From the NCBI RefSeq assembly GCF_028550395.1, contig NZ_JAQQKW010000002.1:310001-374000 (forward strand): a stretch of 64,000 bases of DNA, in the 5' to 3' direction. Numbering within the stretch: the stretch's first letter is position 1; each line of letters begins with the position of its first letter. Both the position numbers and the translations under genes were made by a program. This DNA comes from Asticcacaulis currens (GTDB taxonomy: Bacteria; Pseudomonadota; Alphaproteobacteria; Caulobacterales; Caulobacteraceae). Shown in pieces: positions 26,550-35,690 of the stretch. The notes below the pieces were generated by a model that was not told the origin of the DNA, made no database searches, and worked only from the letters and a program-made list of their open reading frames with translations.

Positions 26550-26582
26550 GAAAAAGCCCCCGGCGAACCGAGGGCTTTGTCG
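26550..26582 (-). terminator. Intrinsic terminator of petABC
   Basis: On the minus strand ACAAAGCCC-tcgg ... ccgg-GGGCTTTTT-C: a GC stem followed by T5, about 120 bases past the petC stop. Loop region TTCG. Confidence 0.8.
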
Positions 26583-26589
26583 TCAAGCG

Positions 26590-26703
26590 TCGTCATGACG
26601 AGTCGAAAATGACTGGCTTCCGAGAACCGAAGCGGAGCGTACATCAGTACGTGAGCATCGGATCGCAGGAAGACGGTCGTTTGCAGACCGTCAGGGCGGC
26701 GCG
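26590..26703. repeat. Structured intergenic element next to petC
   Basis: A stretch with short symmetrical units: GTCGTCATGACGA, CCGAGAACCG, GCGTAC-atca-GTACGTGAGC, ATCGGATCGCAGG and GACGGTC-gtttgc-AGACCGTC. It ends directly at the petC stop codon. I recall similar GTACGTGAGC-bearing sequences between genes in related bacteria, so a dispersed element is suspected. There is only one copy here. Confidence 0.45.
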
Positions 26704-27573
26704 TCAGTGTTTGCCGTGCCAGAGCTTGCGGTACGCCGCATAGGTCACGCCGGCGAACAGCAGCAGATAGATCAGCACACCTACGCCGGTCTTCTTGCGA
26801 AGCGTCGCGTGCGGATCACCGGCCCACTCCAAGAAGGCCGCGACGTCGGCAGCCATCTGATGCGTGGTGGCCTTGGTGCCGTCGTCATAGGTGACCAGAT
26901 CGTCCTTCAGCGGCGGGGCCATGGCCAGCACGCCACCGACCGGCACCTTGTGCGGGTCGCCCGACCATTGCGTGGCCAGAGAGCCCGCCATGAAGGGGTT
27001 ATAGTGCTGGCCTTCCTTGACTTCGAGGCCCTTGGGCGGGGCAACGTAGCCGGTCAGCAGCGAATAGACGTAGCGGGCACCGCCGTGGCGCGCCTTGGTG
27101 ATCACCGAGAGGTCCGGCGGGATGGCCCCACCGTTGGAGGCCGCCGCCGCGTAAGAGTTGGCGAACTTCTTGGGGAAGTGATCGGAAGGCGTCGCCGGAC
27201 GGGTGATGGTGTCACCCGTTTCGGTGTCGATATCCGGCACTTCGAACTCCGATGCGATCTGCTTGACGATCGGGTTGTCGTTCGGGTTCTTGTACTTCTC
27301 GTCGTAGAAGGGACCGTCCTTCTGACCGAGGTTACGGAACGACAGCAGCGTCGCGGCGTGACAGTTGGAGCAGACTTCGCGGAACACCTTGTAGCCGCGC
27401 TGGAGCTGGCCCTGATCGAAGGTACCGAACGGCCCTTCGAAGCTGAAGCCTTCCTTGGGCGCGTGCGGATGCTTGGCCCCACCGGCTGCAAAGGCCGGTG
27501 CCGACAGAGCGAGGGTGGCGGCAATAGCGGCCAGTCCCAGAGCCTTAAGGCCTTTTGTCATAATAGCGGACAT
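26704..27573 (-). CDS. petC: Cytochrome c1 of the ubiquinol-cytochrome c reductase
   Basis: Membrane-bound, periplasm-facing haem c subunit of complex III, passing electrons from the Rieske centre to cytochrome c. The 289-residue protein has a signal peptide (to about residue 29), the haem site CSNCH (Cys68-His72), the axial-methionine region GGVLAMAPPL, and a C-terminal anchor (VGVLIYLLLFAGVTYAAYRKL). The ATG at 27573 lies five bases past the petB stop; it is chosen over a longer frame that overlaps petB. Confidence 0.95.
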   Translation of the reverse strand: MSAIMTKGLKALGLAAIAATLALSAPAFAAGGAKHPHAPKEGFSFEGPFGTFDQGQLQRGYKVFREVCSNCHAATLLSFRNLGQKDGPFYDEKYKNPNDNPIVKQIASEFEVPDIDTETGDTITRPATPSDHFPKKFANSYAAAASNGGAIPPDLSVITKARHGGARYVYSLLTGYVAPPKGLEVKEGQHYNPFMAGSLATQWSGDPHKVPVGGVLAMAPPLKDDLVTYDDGTKATTHQMAADVAAFLEWAGDPHATLRKKTGVGVLIYLLLFAGVTYAAYRKLWHGKH

Positions 27574-27578
27574 GTGAC

Positions 27579-28874
27579 TTAAGCCCCCTTCTTCTTCGCG
27601 TGTTCGGCGAGGATGGCCTCGCTGATGGATGCCGGAACCGGCAACGGATCTTCCTTCAGGCCGACCCACGGCATGATGAGCAGGAAGAAGGCGAAGTAGT
27701 AGAGCGTCAGCGCGCGCGTCAGCCACAGGTAAGAGTTAAACTCACCATCGAACAGAGTGAAGCTGGGCAGACCCGGCACCACAGGCGCGTCCGGAAGCTG
27801 CGCCCCGCACCAGCCGAGACCAAGGCAGACGACAACAAAGATAACGAAGAACCAGCGCATCACCGGGCGGTAACGCATGGAGCGCACCTTCGAGGTGTCG
27901 AGCCAAGGCAGGACGAACAGCACGGCGATGGCCCCGAACATCGCGATCACGCCGCCGAACTTGTCCGGAATAGCGCGCAGGATGGCGTAGAAGGGCAGCA
28001 GGTACCATTCCGGCACGATGTGCGCCGGGGTCACCAGCGGGTTGGCCGGGATATAGTTGTCGGCGTGGCCCAGGGCGTTTGGCAGGAAGAAGACGAAGAT
28101 CGAGAAGAGGATCAGGAAGAAGATCATCCCCAGACCGTCCTTCACCGTCGCATACGGCGTGAAAGGTACGGTGTCTTCCTTCGATTTAATGTCTACACCA
28201 GCCGGGTTGTTCTGCCCGACCACGTGCAGGGCCCAGATGTGCAGGATAACCACACCGGCGATCACGAAAGGCAGCAGATAGTGCAGCGAGAAGAAGCGGT
28301 TAAGCGTCGCCTGATCCACCGCGAACCCGCCTTGCAGCCAGGTGAGGATGGGGCCGCCGATCACAGGGATCGAGCCGATCAGGTTGGTGATAACGACTGC
28401 CCCGTGGAAGGACATCTGTCCCCAGGGGAGGACGTAGCCCATGAAGGCCGTGGCTATCATCAGGAAGAAGATAAGGCAACCAAGGATCCACAGCACTTCG
28501 CGCGGGGCCTTGTAGGACCCGTAATAGAGGCCGCGGAACATATGGATGAACACGGCGAAGAAGAACATCGACGCGCCGTTGGCGTGCACGTAACGGATCA
28601 GCCAGCCATAATTGACGTCGCGCATGATGCGTTCGACGGAATTGAAGGCCAGATCAATATGCGGCGTGTAGTGCATCGCCAGAATGATGCCGGTCACAAT
28701 CTGGATCATCAGGCAGACGGACAGGATGCCGCCGAAGGTCCACCAGTAGTTCAGATTGCGCGGTGTCGGATAATCGACAAACGAATCATAGGCGAGACGA
28801 ACGATCGGCAGTCGCTGGTCGAGCCACTTCTCGACGCCGGTCTTCGGCTCATAGGTTGACGGATGGTCGCTCAT
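27579..28874 (-). CDS. petB: Cytochrome b of the ubiquinol-cytochrome c reductase
   Basis: The quinone-binding, two-haem membrane core of complex III. It has 431 residues and eight predicted helices. Seen: the haem-ligand helix with [19 protein letters not shown], the Qo-site [14 protein letters not shown], the second haem helix [10 protein letters not shown]...HIWALHV, and PEWY (the Qo glutamate). Ten bases after petA and five before petC: one operon, petABC. Confidence 0.97.
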   Translation of the reverse strand: MSDHPSTYEPKTGVEKWLDQRLPIVRLAYDSFVDYPTPRNLNYWWTFGGILSVCLMIQIVTGIILAMHYTPHIDLAFNSVERIMRDVNYGWLIRYVHANGASMFFFAVFIHMFRGLYYGSYKAPREVLWILGCLIFFLMIATAFMGYVLPWGQMSFHGAVVITNLIGSIPVIGGPILTWLQGGFAVDQATLNRFFSLHYLLPFVIAGVVILHIWALHVVGQNNPAGVDIKSKEDTVPFTPYATVKDGLGMIFFLILFSIFVFFLPNALGHADNYIPANPLVTPAHIVPEWYLLPFYAILRAIPDKFGGVIAMFGAIAVLFVLPWLDTSKVRSMRYRPVMRWFFVIFVVVCLGLGWCGAQLPDAPVVPGLPSFTLFDGEFNSYLWLTRALTLYYFAFFLLIMPWVGLKEDPLPVPASISEAILAEHAKKKGA

Positions 28875-28884
28875 GATGCCCCTC

Positions 28885-29424
28885 TTAACCGATCTTCACT
28901 TTGGTGTCGGACAGGAACTGGAAGTCCGGCACGGCCAGATTCTTCGGGGCCGGTCCTTTGCGGATGCGCCCGGAGGTATCGTAGTGCGAACCGTGGCAGG
29001 GGCAGAACCACCCGCCGTAATCGCCTGCCCCGAATGTCGGCACACACCCCAGGTGCGTGCACGACCCCACGAGAATCAGAAACTGTTCCTTCCCTTTTTT
29101 GACGCGGTCGGAATCGAGCTGCGGGTCCTTGAGATCCGTCAGCTTGACGTCCTGCGCTTCTTTAATTTCCTTGGGTGTGCGATAGCGGACGAACAAGGGC
29201 TTACCGCGCCACTTGATCACCACCTGCATCCCTTCCTGAACCTTCGACAGGTCGAATTCGGTCGAAGCCAGAGCCAAGGTGTCGGCGGCCGGATTCATCT
29301 GATCGACCAGCGGCGGAATAACCATCGCCACCGCGCCTACGGCGGCCGCGCCGGCGGCTATGTAAATGAAATCGCGGCGGTTCGGGTCCCCATGACCGCC
29401 ATGATCCGTAGCAGGTTCGCTCAC
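28885..29424 (-). CDS. petA: Rieske iron-sulfur subunit of the ubiquinol-cytochrome c reductase
   Basis: Carries the 2Fe-2S centre that takes electrons from quinol. The two ligand loops are CTHLGC (Cys122, His124) and CPCHGSH (Cys141, His144), with the disulfide pair Cys127 and Cys143. A twin-arginine-type N terminus [12 protein letters not shown] leads into the single membrane helix. The start is a GTG at 29424 with AGAGGTG upstream; a TTG at 29451 would add nine residues and place the binding site inside the gene. First gene of petABC. Confidence 0.96.
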   Translation of the reverse strand: MSEPATDHGGHGDPNRRDFIYIAAGAAAVGAVAMVIPPLVDQMNPAADTLALASTEFDLSKVQEGMQVVIKWRGKPLFVRYRTPKEIKEAQDVKLTDLKDPQLDSDRVKKGKEQFLILVGSCTHLGCVPTFGAGDYGGWFCPCHGSHYDTSGRIRKGPAPKNLAVPDFQFLSDTKVKIG

Positions 29425-29651
29425 CTTGACACCTCTTCGTCTTGCGCTCAATGCGCCGACCCGACCTTGCGGGCGGGACGCTTACCTCAATGCTTACCGC
29501 CACAGGACGGCCATAATTCTTATTGACCTGCGAATGCGCCGGTGGTTTTCCCCGACAAGACGCAGATAGCTCCTCTTACCTGTCAGAGGTCTTTCCGTCT
29601 ATAGCGGCATTTGCGCGCCGAAAAAATCCTCTGTCCAAAATATGGCATAAA

Positions 29652-30131
29652 ATGCGTCTGGCCCTTTTTCAACCGGATATTCCACAGAATCTCGGCAGTG
29701 CGTTACGTTTATGCGCCTGTCTTGATGTCGCACTGGACGTCATCGAACCCTGCGGCTTCCCCCTCAGCGACCGCGCCATCCGTCGCGCGGCCATGGACTA
29801 TGGTGGACAGGCTGACGTCACGCGACATGATTCGTGGGCGGCCTTCCTGAGCGGGCGCGACGATTGGCCGCAGGCCGCCCGTCTTGTCCTCTTTACCACC
29901 AAGGGCGCCGAGCCCTACCAGAACTTTCAGTTCGGGCCGCACGACATCCTGCTGATGGGGCGCGAAAGCGCGGGGGTGCCGGATGAAGTCCACAACGCCG
30001 CCGATGCGCGCCTGCTGATCCCCATGCGACCCGGTATGCGCTCGATCAACGTCATCAATGCCGCCGCCATGGCGCTGGGCGAGGCGCTTCGCCAGACGCA
30101 AGGGTTTGCCCCAACCCCGCCAATAGCCTAA
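29652..30131 (+). CDS. trmL: tRNA (cytidine(34)-2'-O)-methyltransferase
   Basis: A SPOUT-family enzyme that methylates the wobble base ribose of tRNA-Leu. The 159-residue length is right. Seen: MRLALFQPDIPQNLGSALRLCA, LMGRESAGVP and the trefoil-knot signature IPMRPGMRSINVINAAAMALGE. The ATG at 29652 gives the family start; longer frames do not. It is nine bases ahead of hemF, so cotranscribed, and divergent from petABC; the 227-base gap must hold both promoters. Confidence 0.93.
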   Translation: MRLALFQPDIPQNLGSALRLCACLDVALDVIEPCGFPLSDRAIRRAAMDYGGQADVTRHDSWAAFLSGRDDWPQAARLVLFTTKGAEPYQNFQFGPHDILLMGRESAGVPDEVHNAADARLLIPMRPGMRSINVINAAAMALGEALRQTQGFAPTPPIA

Positions 30132-30140
30132 AAGACCATC

Positions 30141-31055
30141 ATGACCGCCACCGCCCCCCTCTCCGCCCCGCTTTCCGCCGATACCCTGAGCAAGCGCCAG
30201 CAGGCCGCCGCCGTCTGGTTCCGTGCCTTGCGCGACCGCATCTGCGCCGCATTTGAAGCGCTTGAGGACGCGGCCCCTGAGACGTTGTACGGACCGACGC
30301 CGGGGCGCTTTACACGCAAAGCATGGACGCGCGCCGACAGAGATCAGGGCGATGGCGGCGGCGGTGAAATGTCGATGATGCACGGACGTTTGTTTGAAAA
30401 AGTCGGCGTGCAAATCTCGACCGTGCACGGCACCTTCAGCCCGGACTTCGCCAAAACCATACCGGGGGCGGCCGAAGACCCGCGCTTTTTCGCCACAGGC
30501 ATAAGCCTGATCGCACACATGTGGAGTCCCCACGTCCCGGCGGTGCACATGAATACGCGGTTTATCACCACAACACAGAGCTGGTTCGGTGGCGGGGCCG
30601 ACCTGACGCCGCTTCTGGCCACCGATCGTCGCGAAGACGCCCCGCAGGCCAAAGCCTTCCACGCGGCGTTCGAAGCGACCTGCGATCATTTTGCGCCGGA
30701 CTATTATGCGCGTTTCAAAAAGTGGTGCGATGAATACTTCTTCCTGCCTCACCGCAACGAACCGCGCGGCATTGGCGGTATCTTCTATGATCATCTCAAC
30801 ACCGGTGATCATGAAGCGGATTTTGCTTTCACCCGCGCAGTGGGCGAGACGTTTCTCGATATCTATCCGCGACTTGTGAGCGAACGCTCAGAGCAGAGCT
30901 GGACAGAGGATGAGCGCGATCAACAGTTGATACAGCGCGGCCGCTATGTCGAATTCAACCTGCTCTATGATCGCGGGACGCTGTTCGGCCTGAAAACCGG
31001 CGGCAATGTCGAGTCCATCCTGTCGTCGATGCCACCAGCGGTGAAGTGGCCGTAA
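30141..31055 (+). CDS. hemF: Oxygen-dependent coproporphyrinogen III oxidase
   Basis: Aerobic decarboxylation of coproporphyrinogen III in haem synthesis. The 304-residue protein shows the family blocks: [66 protein letters not shown], and [22 protein letters not shown] near the C terminus. It follows trmL in one unit. Haem is needed by the neighbouring divergent cytochrome bc1 genes, so the position is functionally sensible. Confidence 0.96.
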   Translation: MTATAPLSAPLSADTLSKRQQAAAVWFRALRDRICAAFEALEDAAPETLYGPTPGRFTRKAWTRADRDQGDGGGGEMSMMHGRLFEKVGVQISTVHGTFSPDFAKTIPGAAEDPRFFATGISLIAHMWSPHVPAVHMNTRFITTTQSWFGGGADLTPLLATDRREDAPQAKAFHAAFEATCDHFAPDYYARFKKWCDEYFFLPHRNEPRGIGGIFYDHLNTGDHEADFAFTRAVGETFLDIYPRLVSERSEQSWTEDERDQQLIQRGRYVEFNLLYDRGTLFGLKTGGNVESILSSMPPAVKWP

Positions 31056-31084
31056 GTGGTGCAAGGGCAGAGGACTAAAAAGTC

Positions 31085-31468
31085 TTAAGGCTCCAGATAT
31101 TCGACCGTAATTCGGGAAAAGGTGAGTTCCACCTCACCCCAACTGCCTTGAATGTGAGCGCTGTTGCCTGTTAAAAGAAGCGTGTCGATGTTGCCGTAAT
31201 CGACTTCACCATCTGCGTCCGCAGAGAAGGCCTTTCTTAAGCGCAGGGCTCTCCAGTCCAAATCAGCAATAGCTTCAAACCTCAACGCCAAACGCTTGAA
31301 GCAATTGTAGCTTTCAGAAGGAGGCGGCTCGTAAGCGGGATAGCTTTCGGTCAGGACCGCATCCAGCAGGAAGATCAGATCGGGATCCTGCTCAGCAATT
31401 CCCAAGACATAGCTGTCTTCCAGATAAATGTCTTGCAGAGCTACACAGGTTTCAAAATATGGCTTCAC
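31085..31468 (-). CDS. Hypothetical protein, translationally coupled to amidotransferase
   Basis: I do not recognise this 127-residue acidic protein (KPYFETCVALQDIYLED start, SESYNCFKRLALRFEAIADLDW in the middle, LLTGNSAHIQGSWGEVELTF at the end). No signal or membrane segment. The GTG at 31468 overlaps the stop of the upstream amidotransferase as GTGA, so it is probably translated by coupling. By eye its base composition is more AT-rich than its neighbours, which suggests recent acquisition. A longer frame to 31588 has no support. Confidence 0.65.
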   Translation of the reverse strand: MKPYFETCVALQDIYLEDSYVLGIAEQDPDLIFLLDAVLTESYPAYEPPPSESYNCFKRLALRFEAIADLDWRALRLRKAFSADADGEVDYGNIDTLLLTGNSAHIQGSWGEVELTFSRITVEYLEP

Positions 31469-32175
31469 GCCGCCAGAAACCGTGAAATCGCCGCCAACAC
31501 ATGGTCGCGCGTCGTCCCGGCCTTGAGGCTGTCCATCGCCTGATCGACCAGATGCTCGGAAATGCGCCAGCCGCGGCGGCTCATCCACAGATCACCGGCG
31601 AAGTTTTCGCAGAATTCCGGATGGCACTGGAATGAAATCGCCTTGCGGTCCGTGTAGGCCAGTGCACCGTAGGGCGTGAAGTCCGACCCGGCCAGCACCA
31701 CTGCCGTGTCGGGCTTTCTGACCACCTGATCCTGATGGCTGACCGCGACGCGGATCGACGACAGGTCCGTAGTCGCCAGTTCGCGCCATAAGGTGTTGTC
31801 ATGGATAGTGTATTCGTGAAGGCCGACGCCCCAGCCCCTGTCGGACTTTTCGACATGGCCACCCCAGGCTTGCGCCATCACCTGGTGGCCGAAGCAGATA
31901 CCCACCACCGGCACCTGCGCATCCAGCCCCCTCAGCCAGCCAATCAACTCCGAAATCCACGCATGATCCTCATAAACACCCGCCGGCGAGCCGGTAATCA
32001 CGACGCCGCTGAGCGTGTCGTCCGGCCCCGGCAACTCGCCCTCCATGGTGCGGAATACGCGAAATTGACGCTCCGGTGCCGCCAGATGGCTACGGAACAT
32101 ATCGGCATAGGTACCGTAGGTTTCACTGAGTTCTTCCGGCGGCACGCCGGTTTCGAGGATAGCGATGTAGGACAT
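31465..32175 (-). CDS. Class I glutamine amidotransferase-like protein
   Basis: A 236-residue stand-alone GATase1 domain of the GMP-synthase-like group. The catalytic triad is seen as Cys in GICFGHQVMAQAWGG, His in SFQCHPEF and the following Glu. Members of this group include glutamine amidotransferases of unknown acceptor and gamma-glutamyl hydrolases; the partner is not evident here. Starts 22 bases past cca on the same strand. Confidence 0.87.
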   Translation of the reverse strand: MSYIAILETGVPPEELSETYGTYADMFRSHLAAPERQFRVFRTMEGELPGPDDTLSGVVITGSPAGVYEDHAWISELIGWLRGLDAQVPVVGICFGHQVMAQAWGGHVEKSDRGWGVGLHEYTIHDNTLWRELATTDLSSIRVAVSHQDQVVRKPDTAVVLAGSDFTPYGALAYTDRKAISFQCHPEFCENFAGDLWMSRRGWRISEHLVDQAMDSLKAGTTRDHVLAAISRFLAA

Positions 32176-32197
32176 AGGGCAGAAACAAGGGCGGGTT

Positions 32198-33427
32198 TTA
32201 CTCGCGTCTCATGTTGGTCTGTTTGAGCACTGCGTCAATGGCCGCCTCTATCACGATTGATGAGAAATCGTGTGCGATCCATTCCGTTTCTACGCGACGC
32301 AGGGTCTGCCCCAGTTCCGGGCCGGGCCTCAGGCCCGCCGCGATCAATCGCGCCGATTTCAGCGGAAAAACCGGCACATCCATGTGGCTCAGCGCCTCAT
32401 CAAGCACCTGCCACGCCGGTGCCCTCAGGCCCGCCTCAGCCGCACGCAGCACAAGGGCATCGCGCGTCGCCTGACGGCCATAGCAATAAAGGTGACGGCG
32501 CAGGTCCGCCGGTGACGCCGTAATGTCCGCTTCGGGGTAGGCGACGGCCGCCTCGGTCAGACGGTCGGCCACCCGGTTCGAAAGGCGTAGACGTTGCGTG
32601 AGCCGAGACAGTACATCATCCCATCCACGGCCACCGATCAATATAATCAACCGTTGAATTTCATCTGCCGTCAGCGGGAAACCTGCCGCCACGCGTTCGG
32701 CATTCACGGGGGCACCCGGCACAACGTGCGCCATGACCCCGGTTTCGATCATGCGCTGTACGACGTTTACTGGGTCGGCAATAGCGAGCAGCTTGAACAA
32801 TTCCTGCTGGATACGCTCACCCGACAGGCTGTCTATCCCTTCCCGCAAGGCCACGCAGGCGTTTAAGGACGCCTCGTCCAGGCCGTGTCCGTGACTGGCG
32901 CTAAAGCGGAAAAAACGCAATATTCTCAGATAGTCTTCACGAAGTCTTGTCGCAGCGTCTCCGATAAGGCGGACCCGCCCGGCGCGCGCATCGTCAAGCC
33001 CCTTCCCGGTGGGGTCAAACACATCTCCCCGGATGTCGGCATAGAGGGCATTGAGGTAAAAATCGCGGCGCTGCGCATCACAACGCCAGTCGCTCGTATA
33101 GCTGACCACTGCCCGACGGCCATCGGTTTCGACGTCTTCGCGCAGCGAGGTGACTTCGAACGGCTGCCCCTCAATCACCGCGGTAATGGTGCCAAAGGCC
33201 TTGCCGGTCGGGACGTGGTGGATACCCGCCGCCGACAGGGCCGCTTCGGTGGCGTCGGGTGTCAGTTGCGTCGAAAGGTCGAGATCGCACGGCGCGCGGC
33301 CCATGACCACGTCACGCACGCAGCCCCCGACAAAGCGCACACATCCCGCACCACCTGCGGATTCGAGCGCAGCAAATACGCGTGCCACGGCGGCACCGGT
33401 CATTTGGGGAGGAAGCGCGATATGCAC
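32198..33427 (-). CDS. cca: CCA tRNA nucleotidyltransferase / poly(A) polymerase family
   Basis: Adds or repairs the CCA end of tRNAs. The 409-residue class II enzyme has FVGGCVRDVVMGRAPCDLDLST (the GG and DxD catalytic motifs), the second motif RRDFYLNALYAD, GDAATRLREDYLRILRFFRF and the helical tail. The alphaproteobacterial form lacks an HD domain, as here. The start is taken as the GTG at 33427. It follows DUF1285 and a GNAT gene in a tight minus-strand operon. Confidence 0.93.
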   Translation of the reverse strand: MHIALPPQMTGAAVARVFAALESAGGAGCVRFVGGCVRDVVMGRAPCDLDLSTQLTPDATEAALSAAGIHHVPTGKAFGTITAVIEGQPFEVTSLREDVETDGRRAVVSYTSDWRCDAQRRDFYLNALYADIRGDVFDPTGKGLDDARAGRVRLIGDAATRLREDYLRILRFFRFSASHGHGLDEASLNACVALREGIDSLSGERIQQELFKLLAIADPVNVVQRMIETGVMAHVVPGAPVNAERVAAGFPLTADEIQRLIILIGGRGWDDVLSRLTQRLRLSNRVADRLTEAAVAYPEADITASPADLRRHLYCYGRQATRDALVLRAAEAGLRAPAWQVLDEALSHMDVPVFPLKSARLIAAGLRPGPELGQTLRRVETEWIAHDFSSIVIEAAIDAVLKQTNMRRE

Positions 33428-33462
33428 CCGGACGGCCTTACCTGTGTTGGACGGATCAAAGC

Positions 33463-33969
33463 CTATGCCGAAACCACCGGAATTTCAAACCGCTGCCCGC
33501 CAAGTTCGACCCGTACCGCGCCGCCATCCATTTCTGCCGTCTCGAACAGGCGGGCAGTGCAGGCGCGCGTCAGGCGTCCCCATAAATCACCGCGAACCCG
33601 CAACCGGGGCAACCAGGCCTCGCCCTGCACATCAATGACCAGCGGATGATCTGCCGACAAAGGCAGAGGATCGTCCTGATCGCTGCGGAAAACGCTGCCC
33701 TCGAAATCGACGATGCGAAACGGCAGATCCTCGACACGGAGGGTCAGCTTTTCTGCCGGGGTGACGAGCACATAGCCCTCAGCATCGCGGCGCAGCAGCT
33801 TCGAAAATAGCCGGACAAGCGCTGGACGCGTAATGGGCCGACCTTCGTGCAGCCATACCCCGTCACGGCGGATAAGGATGTCGATGGCCCCGCACAGGGA
33901 CGGCTGCCATGACTCAACAGGGTAGTCTTTATCCGGAAAACGCGCGGCTTCGTTCAGCCAGCCGTTCAT
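33463..33969 (-). CDS. DUF1285 family protein
   Basis: A 168-residue protein of conserved family DUF1285, whose known structures are two-domain beta folds of unknown role. Seen: the CGAIDILIRRDGVWLHEGRPI block, LVRLFSKLLRRDAEGYVLVTPAEKL and the DVQGEAWLPRLRVRGDLWGRL block. It overlaps the upstream GNAT gene by four bases and precedes cca by 35, the usual alphaproteobacterial order. Confidence 0.88.
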   Translation of the reverse strand: MNGWLNEAARFPDKDYPVESWQPSLCGAIDILIRRDGVWLHEGRPITRPALVRLFSKLLRRDAEGYVLVTPAEKLTLRVEDLPFRIVDFEGSVFRSDQDDPLPLSADHPLVIDVQGEAWLPRLRVRGDLWGRLTRACTARLFETAEMDGGAVRVELGGQRFEIPVVSA

Positions 33970-34511
33970 TTGTCCACCGCCCCCGTAAGGGCCTCACCCC
34001 TATAGGCCGGGTTATAAAGGACCATCAGGCGCTTGTAATCCACCGGTCCCGGAAGGGTCAGCCCCTCGGCCCGTGTAAAGCCAAAGCTCTGAAAATAAGC
34101 TGGGGTACCGACCAGCAGGACGGCGGTGATGCCGGAGTCGAAGGCCGCCTTGAGCGCCAGTCGGATCAAGGCACGCCCGATACCCAGGCTCTGATGCGCT
34201 TCATCGACGGCAATGGGCCCCAGAAAGGCCATTTCGCCGCGGACATTGTGCGCGTCACGTATCTTGACCGGCCACAGGCGCACCGACCCTATGATGCTCC
34301 TGTCGGTCTCATCGCCCTGCCCCAGCCGGTGCATGACAAAAGACAGATTGGGGATAGGCTGGTTGCCTTCGCGCAGCCGTTCCGCCGTCTTGGCATAGCG
34401 GCCCGGTCCAAACACACGGTTGACCAGCGCATCGGCGGCTTCACGCTCAACCGGCGCTTCGACGGTGATCAGACGATCAAAGGCATAGCTATCCACGGCC
34501 AGACCTGACAA
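33966..34511 (-). CDS. GNAT N-acetyltransferase, YhbS-like
   Basis: A 181-residue acetyltransferase. The acetyl-CoA site is IAVDEAHQSLGIGRALIRLAL (Q/R-x-x-G-x-G/A type), followed by VLLVGTPAYFQSFGFTRAEGL, which is the YhbS family hallmark. Substrate unknown. It leads the operon with DUF1285 and cca. Confidence 0.86.
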   Translation of the reverse strand: MSGLAVDSYAFDRLITVEAPVEREAADALVNRVFGPGRYAKTAERLREGNQPIPNLSFVMHRLGQGDETDRSIIGSVRLWPVKIRDAHNVRGEMAFLGPIAVDEAHQSLGIGRALIRLALKAAFDSGITAVLLVGTPAYFQSFGFTRAEGLTLPGPVDYKRLMVLYNPAYRGEALTGAVDK

Positions 34512-34610
34512 CTAACGGGCACCATATGCCGGAAACCGGCCAAAACGGGCGCATCCTTTAGTCGCAAAGCCCCGCCCCGTCAAATAAACAAGTCAGATGA
34601 GTGTAACAGG

Positions 34611-35339
34611 TCAGGCCTTTTTCAAAAACGCCGCAAAGGCCGCCGCCGCCTCCGGACTTTTCAGCCGCGCCAGGAAGATTTCGCCTTCGCGCACAATCTG
34701 CGCCCAGACGAGATTGGGTTGACGCATCAGGGCCTTGGCCTCAATCAGGGCCGAAAGCGGCAGGGCCACCAGTTGCGAGGCCACGCGCAGAGCCTCGGCT
34801 TCGAGCGCCTCGCGCGCCACAATCCGATTGGCGATACCCGTGCTCAGAGCCTCACTGGCGGGTATGGCGCGTCCGGACGTCAGCCATTCAAAGGCCCGCG
34901 CATGGCCGATACGCTGTGTCAGCAAAAGACTCGATCCGCCCTCCGGCGTCAGGCCGAGTTTGAGGAAGGGCAGGCTGAGGCGCGCCTCCTCCGACATCAG
35001 AACCTGATCGCAATGCAGCAGAAGCGTGGTGCCTACCCCCACGGCCTGCCCCTGAACGGCGGCCACAATGGGCATCTGTGCGTAGGTCAGGGCCTTCAGG
35101 AAACGAAAGACCGGCAAATCTTCGACAGCCCCCTCATGCGAGGCCAGAGAAACGAAATCGACAATATCGTTACCGGCGCAAAAATCACCGCCATCGGCCT
35201 CCAGCAGGATCACCCCCGGCGAAGTCTCTATGGCCTCGGACAGGGTCGTGTACATGTGATGATCGAGCGCATTTTTCTTGGCCGCCCGATCCAGCCTGAT
35301 GCGCCTGAGGCCTTCCGTATCCGTCACCTTTACCGACAT
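34611..35339 (-). CDS. Enoyl-CoA hydratase/isomerase (crotonase) family protein
   Basis: A 242-residue crotonase-fold enzyme. Oxyanion-hole segments: KKNALDHHMY with DFCAGNDIVDF, and AVQGQAVGVGTTLLLHCD with PFLKLGLTPEGGSSLLL. The first catalytic Glu of true hydratases seems not to be in its usual place, so isomerase or other acyl-CoA chemistry is as likely. The ATG at 35339 has AGGAACGG upstream; an earlier start at 35390 is weaker. Single gene. Confidence 0.85.
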   Translation of the reverse strand: MSVKVTDTEGLRRIRLDRAAKKNALDHHMYTTLSEAIETSPGVILLEADGGDFCAGNDIVDFVSLASHEGAVEDLPVFRFLKALTYAQMPIVAAVQGQAVGVGTTLLLHCDQVLMSEEARLSLPFLKLGLTPEGGSSLLLTQRIGHARAFEWLTSGRAIPASEALSTGIANRIVAREALEAEALRVASQLVALPLSALIEAKALMRQPNLVWAQIVREGEIFLARLKSPEAAAAFAAFLKKA

Positions 35340-35690
35340 GCCGTTCCGTTCCTGCCCTGTGTCCTGAGGGTTAGAGCGGGACTCGTTCACTTAATCGAAA
35401 TTCCGCTCTAACGTTTTGTCTGGTCGCGCAATTGGCTCCGAAACGGCGTTCGGCTTAGCTAAAACCGTTATACCCACTTCGGAATACGCTCCCGCCTATA
35501 TGACACCTGTGCCGCTGGGGCAGGCAAGCCTCAAAATCAAACCGTTTTTTTACACGCGCAGGGGTCTGCACCGCACAGGTCCCATTGCCTTCAAGCCGCC
35601 ACATCCTGTAGAGACAATCCTGTTATAAAGAGCCGCTAAAATCCGGCCGTTCTCGTCTTCACAGGTTCGCATTCAAGGAAAACGCAACCG
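35340..35690. other. Gene-free stretch with a 9-bp inverted repeat
   Basis: About 350 bases without a gene. TTAGAGCGG (35371-35379) and CCGCTCTAA (35403-35411) form a perfect 9-bp inverted repeat around an AT-rich centre; similar AGAGCGG/CCGCTCT palindromes are, from memory, common between genes in related bacteria. The promoter of the following cysteine-rich gene should lie near 35600-35660. Confidence 0.6.

Noticed and set aside
27600-28859. 419-codon frame opposite petB
   Set aside because: Shadow of a strongly conserved cytochrome b gene; its product is Asp/Glu/Arg-rich with no family.
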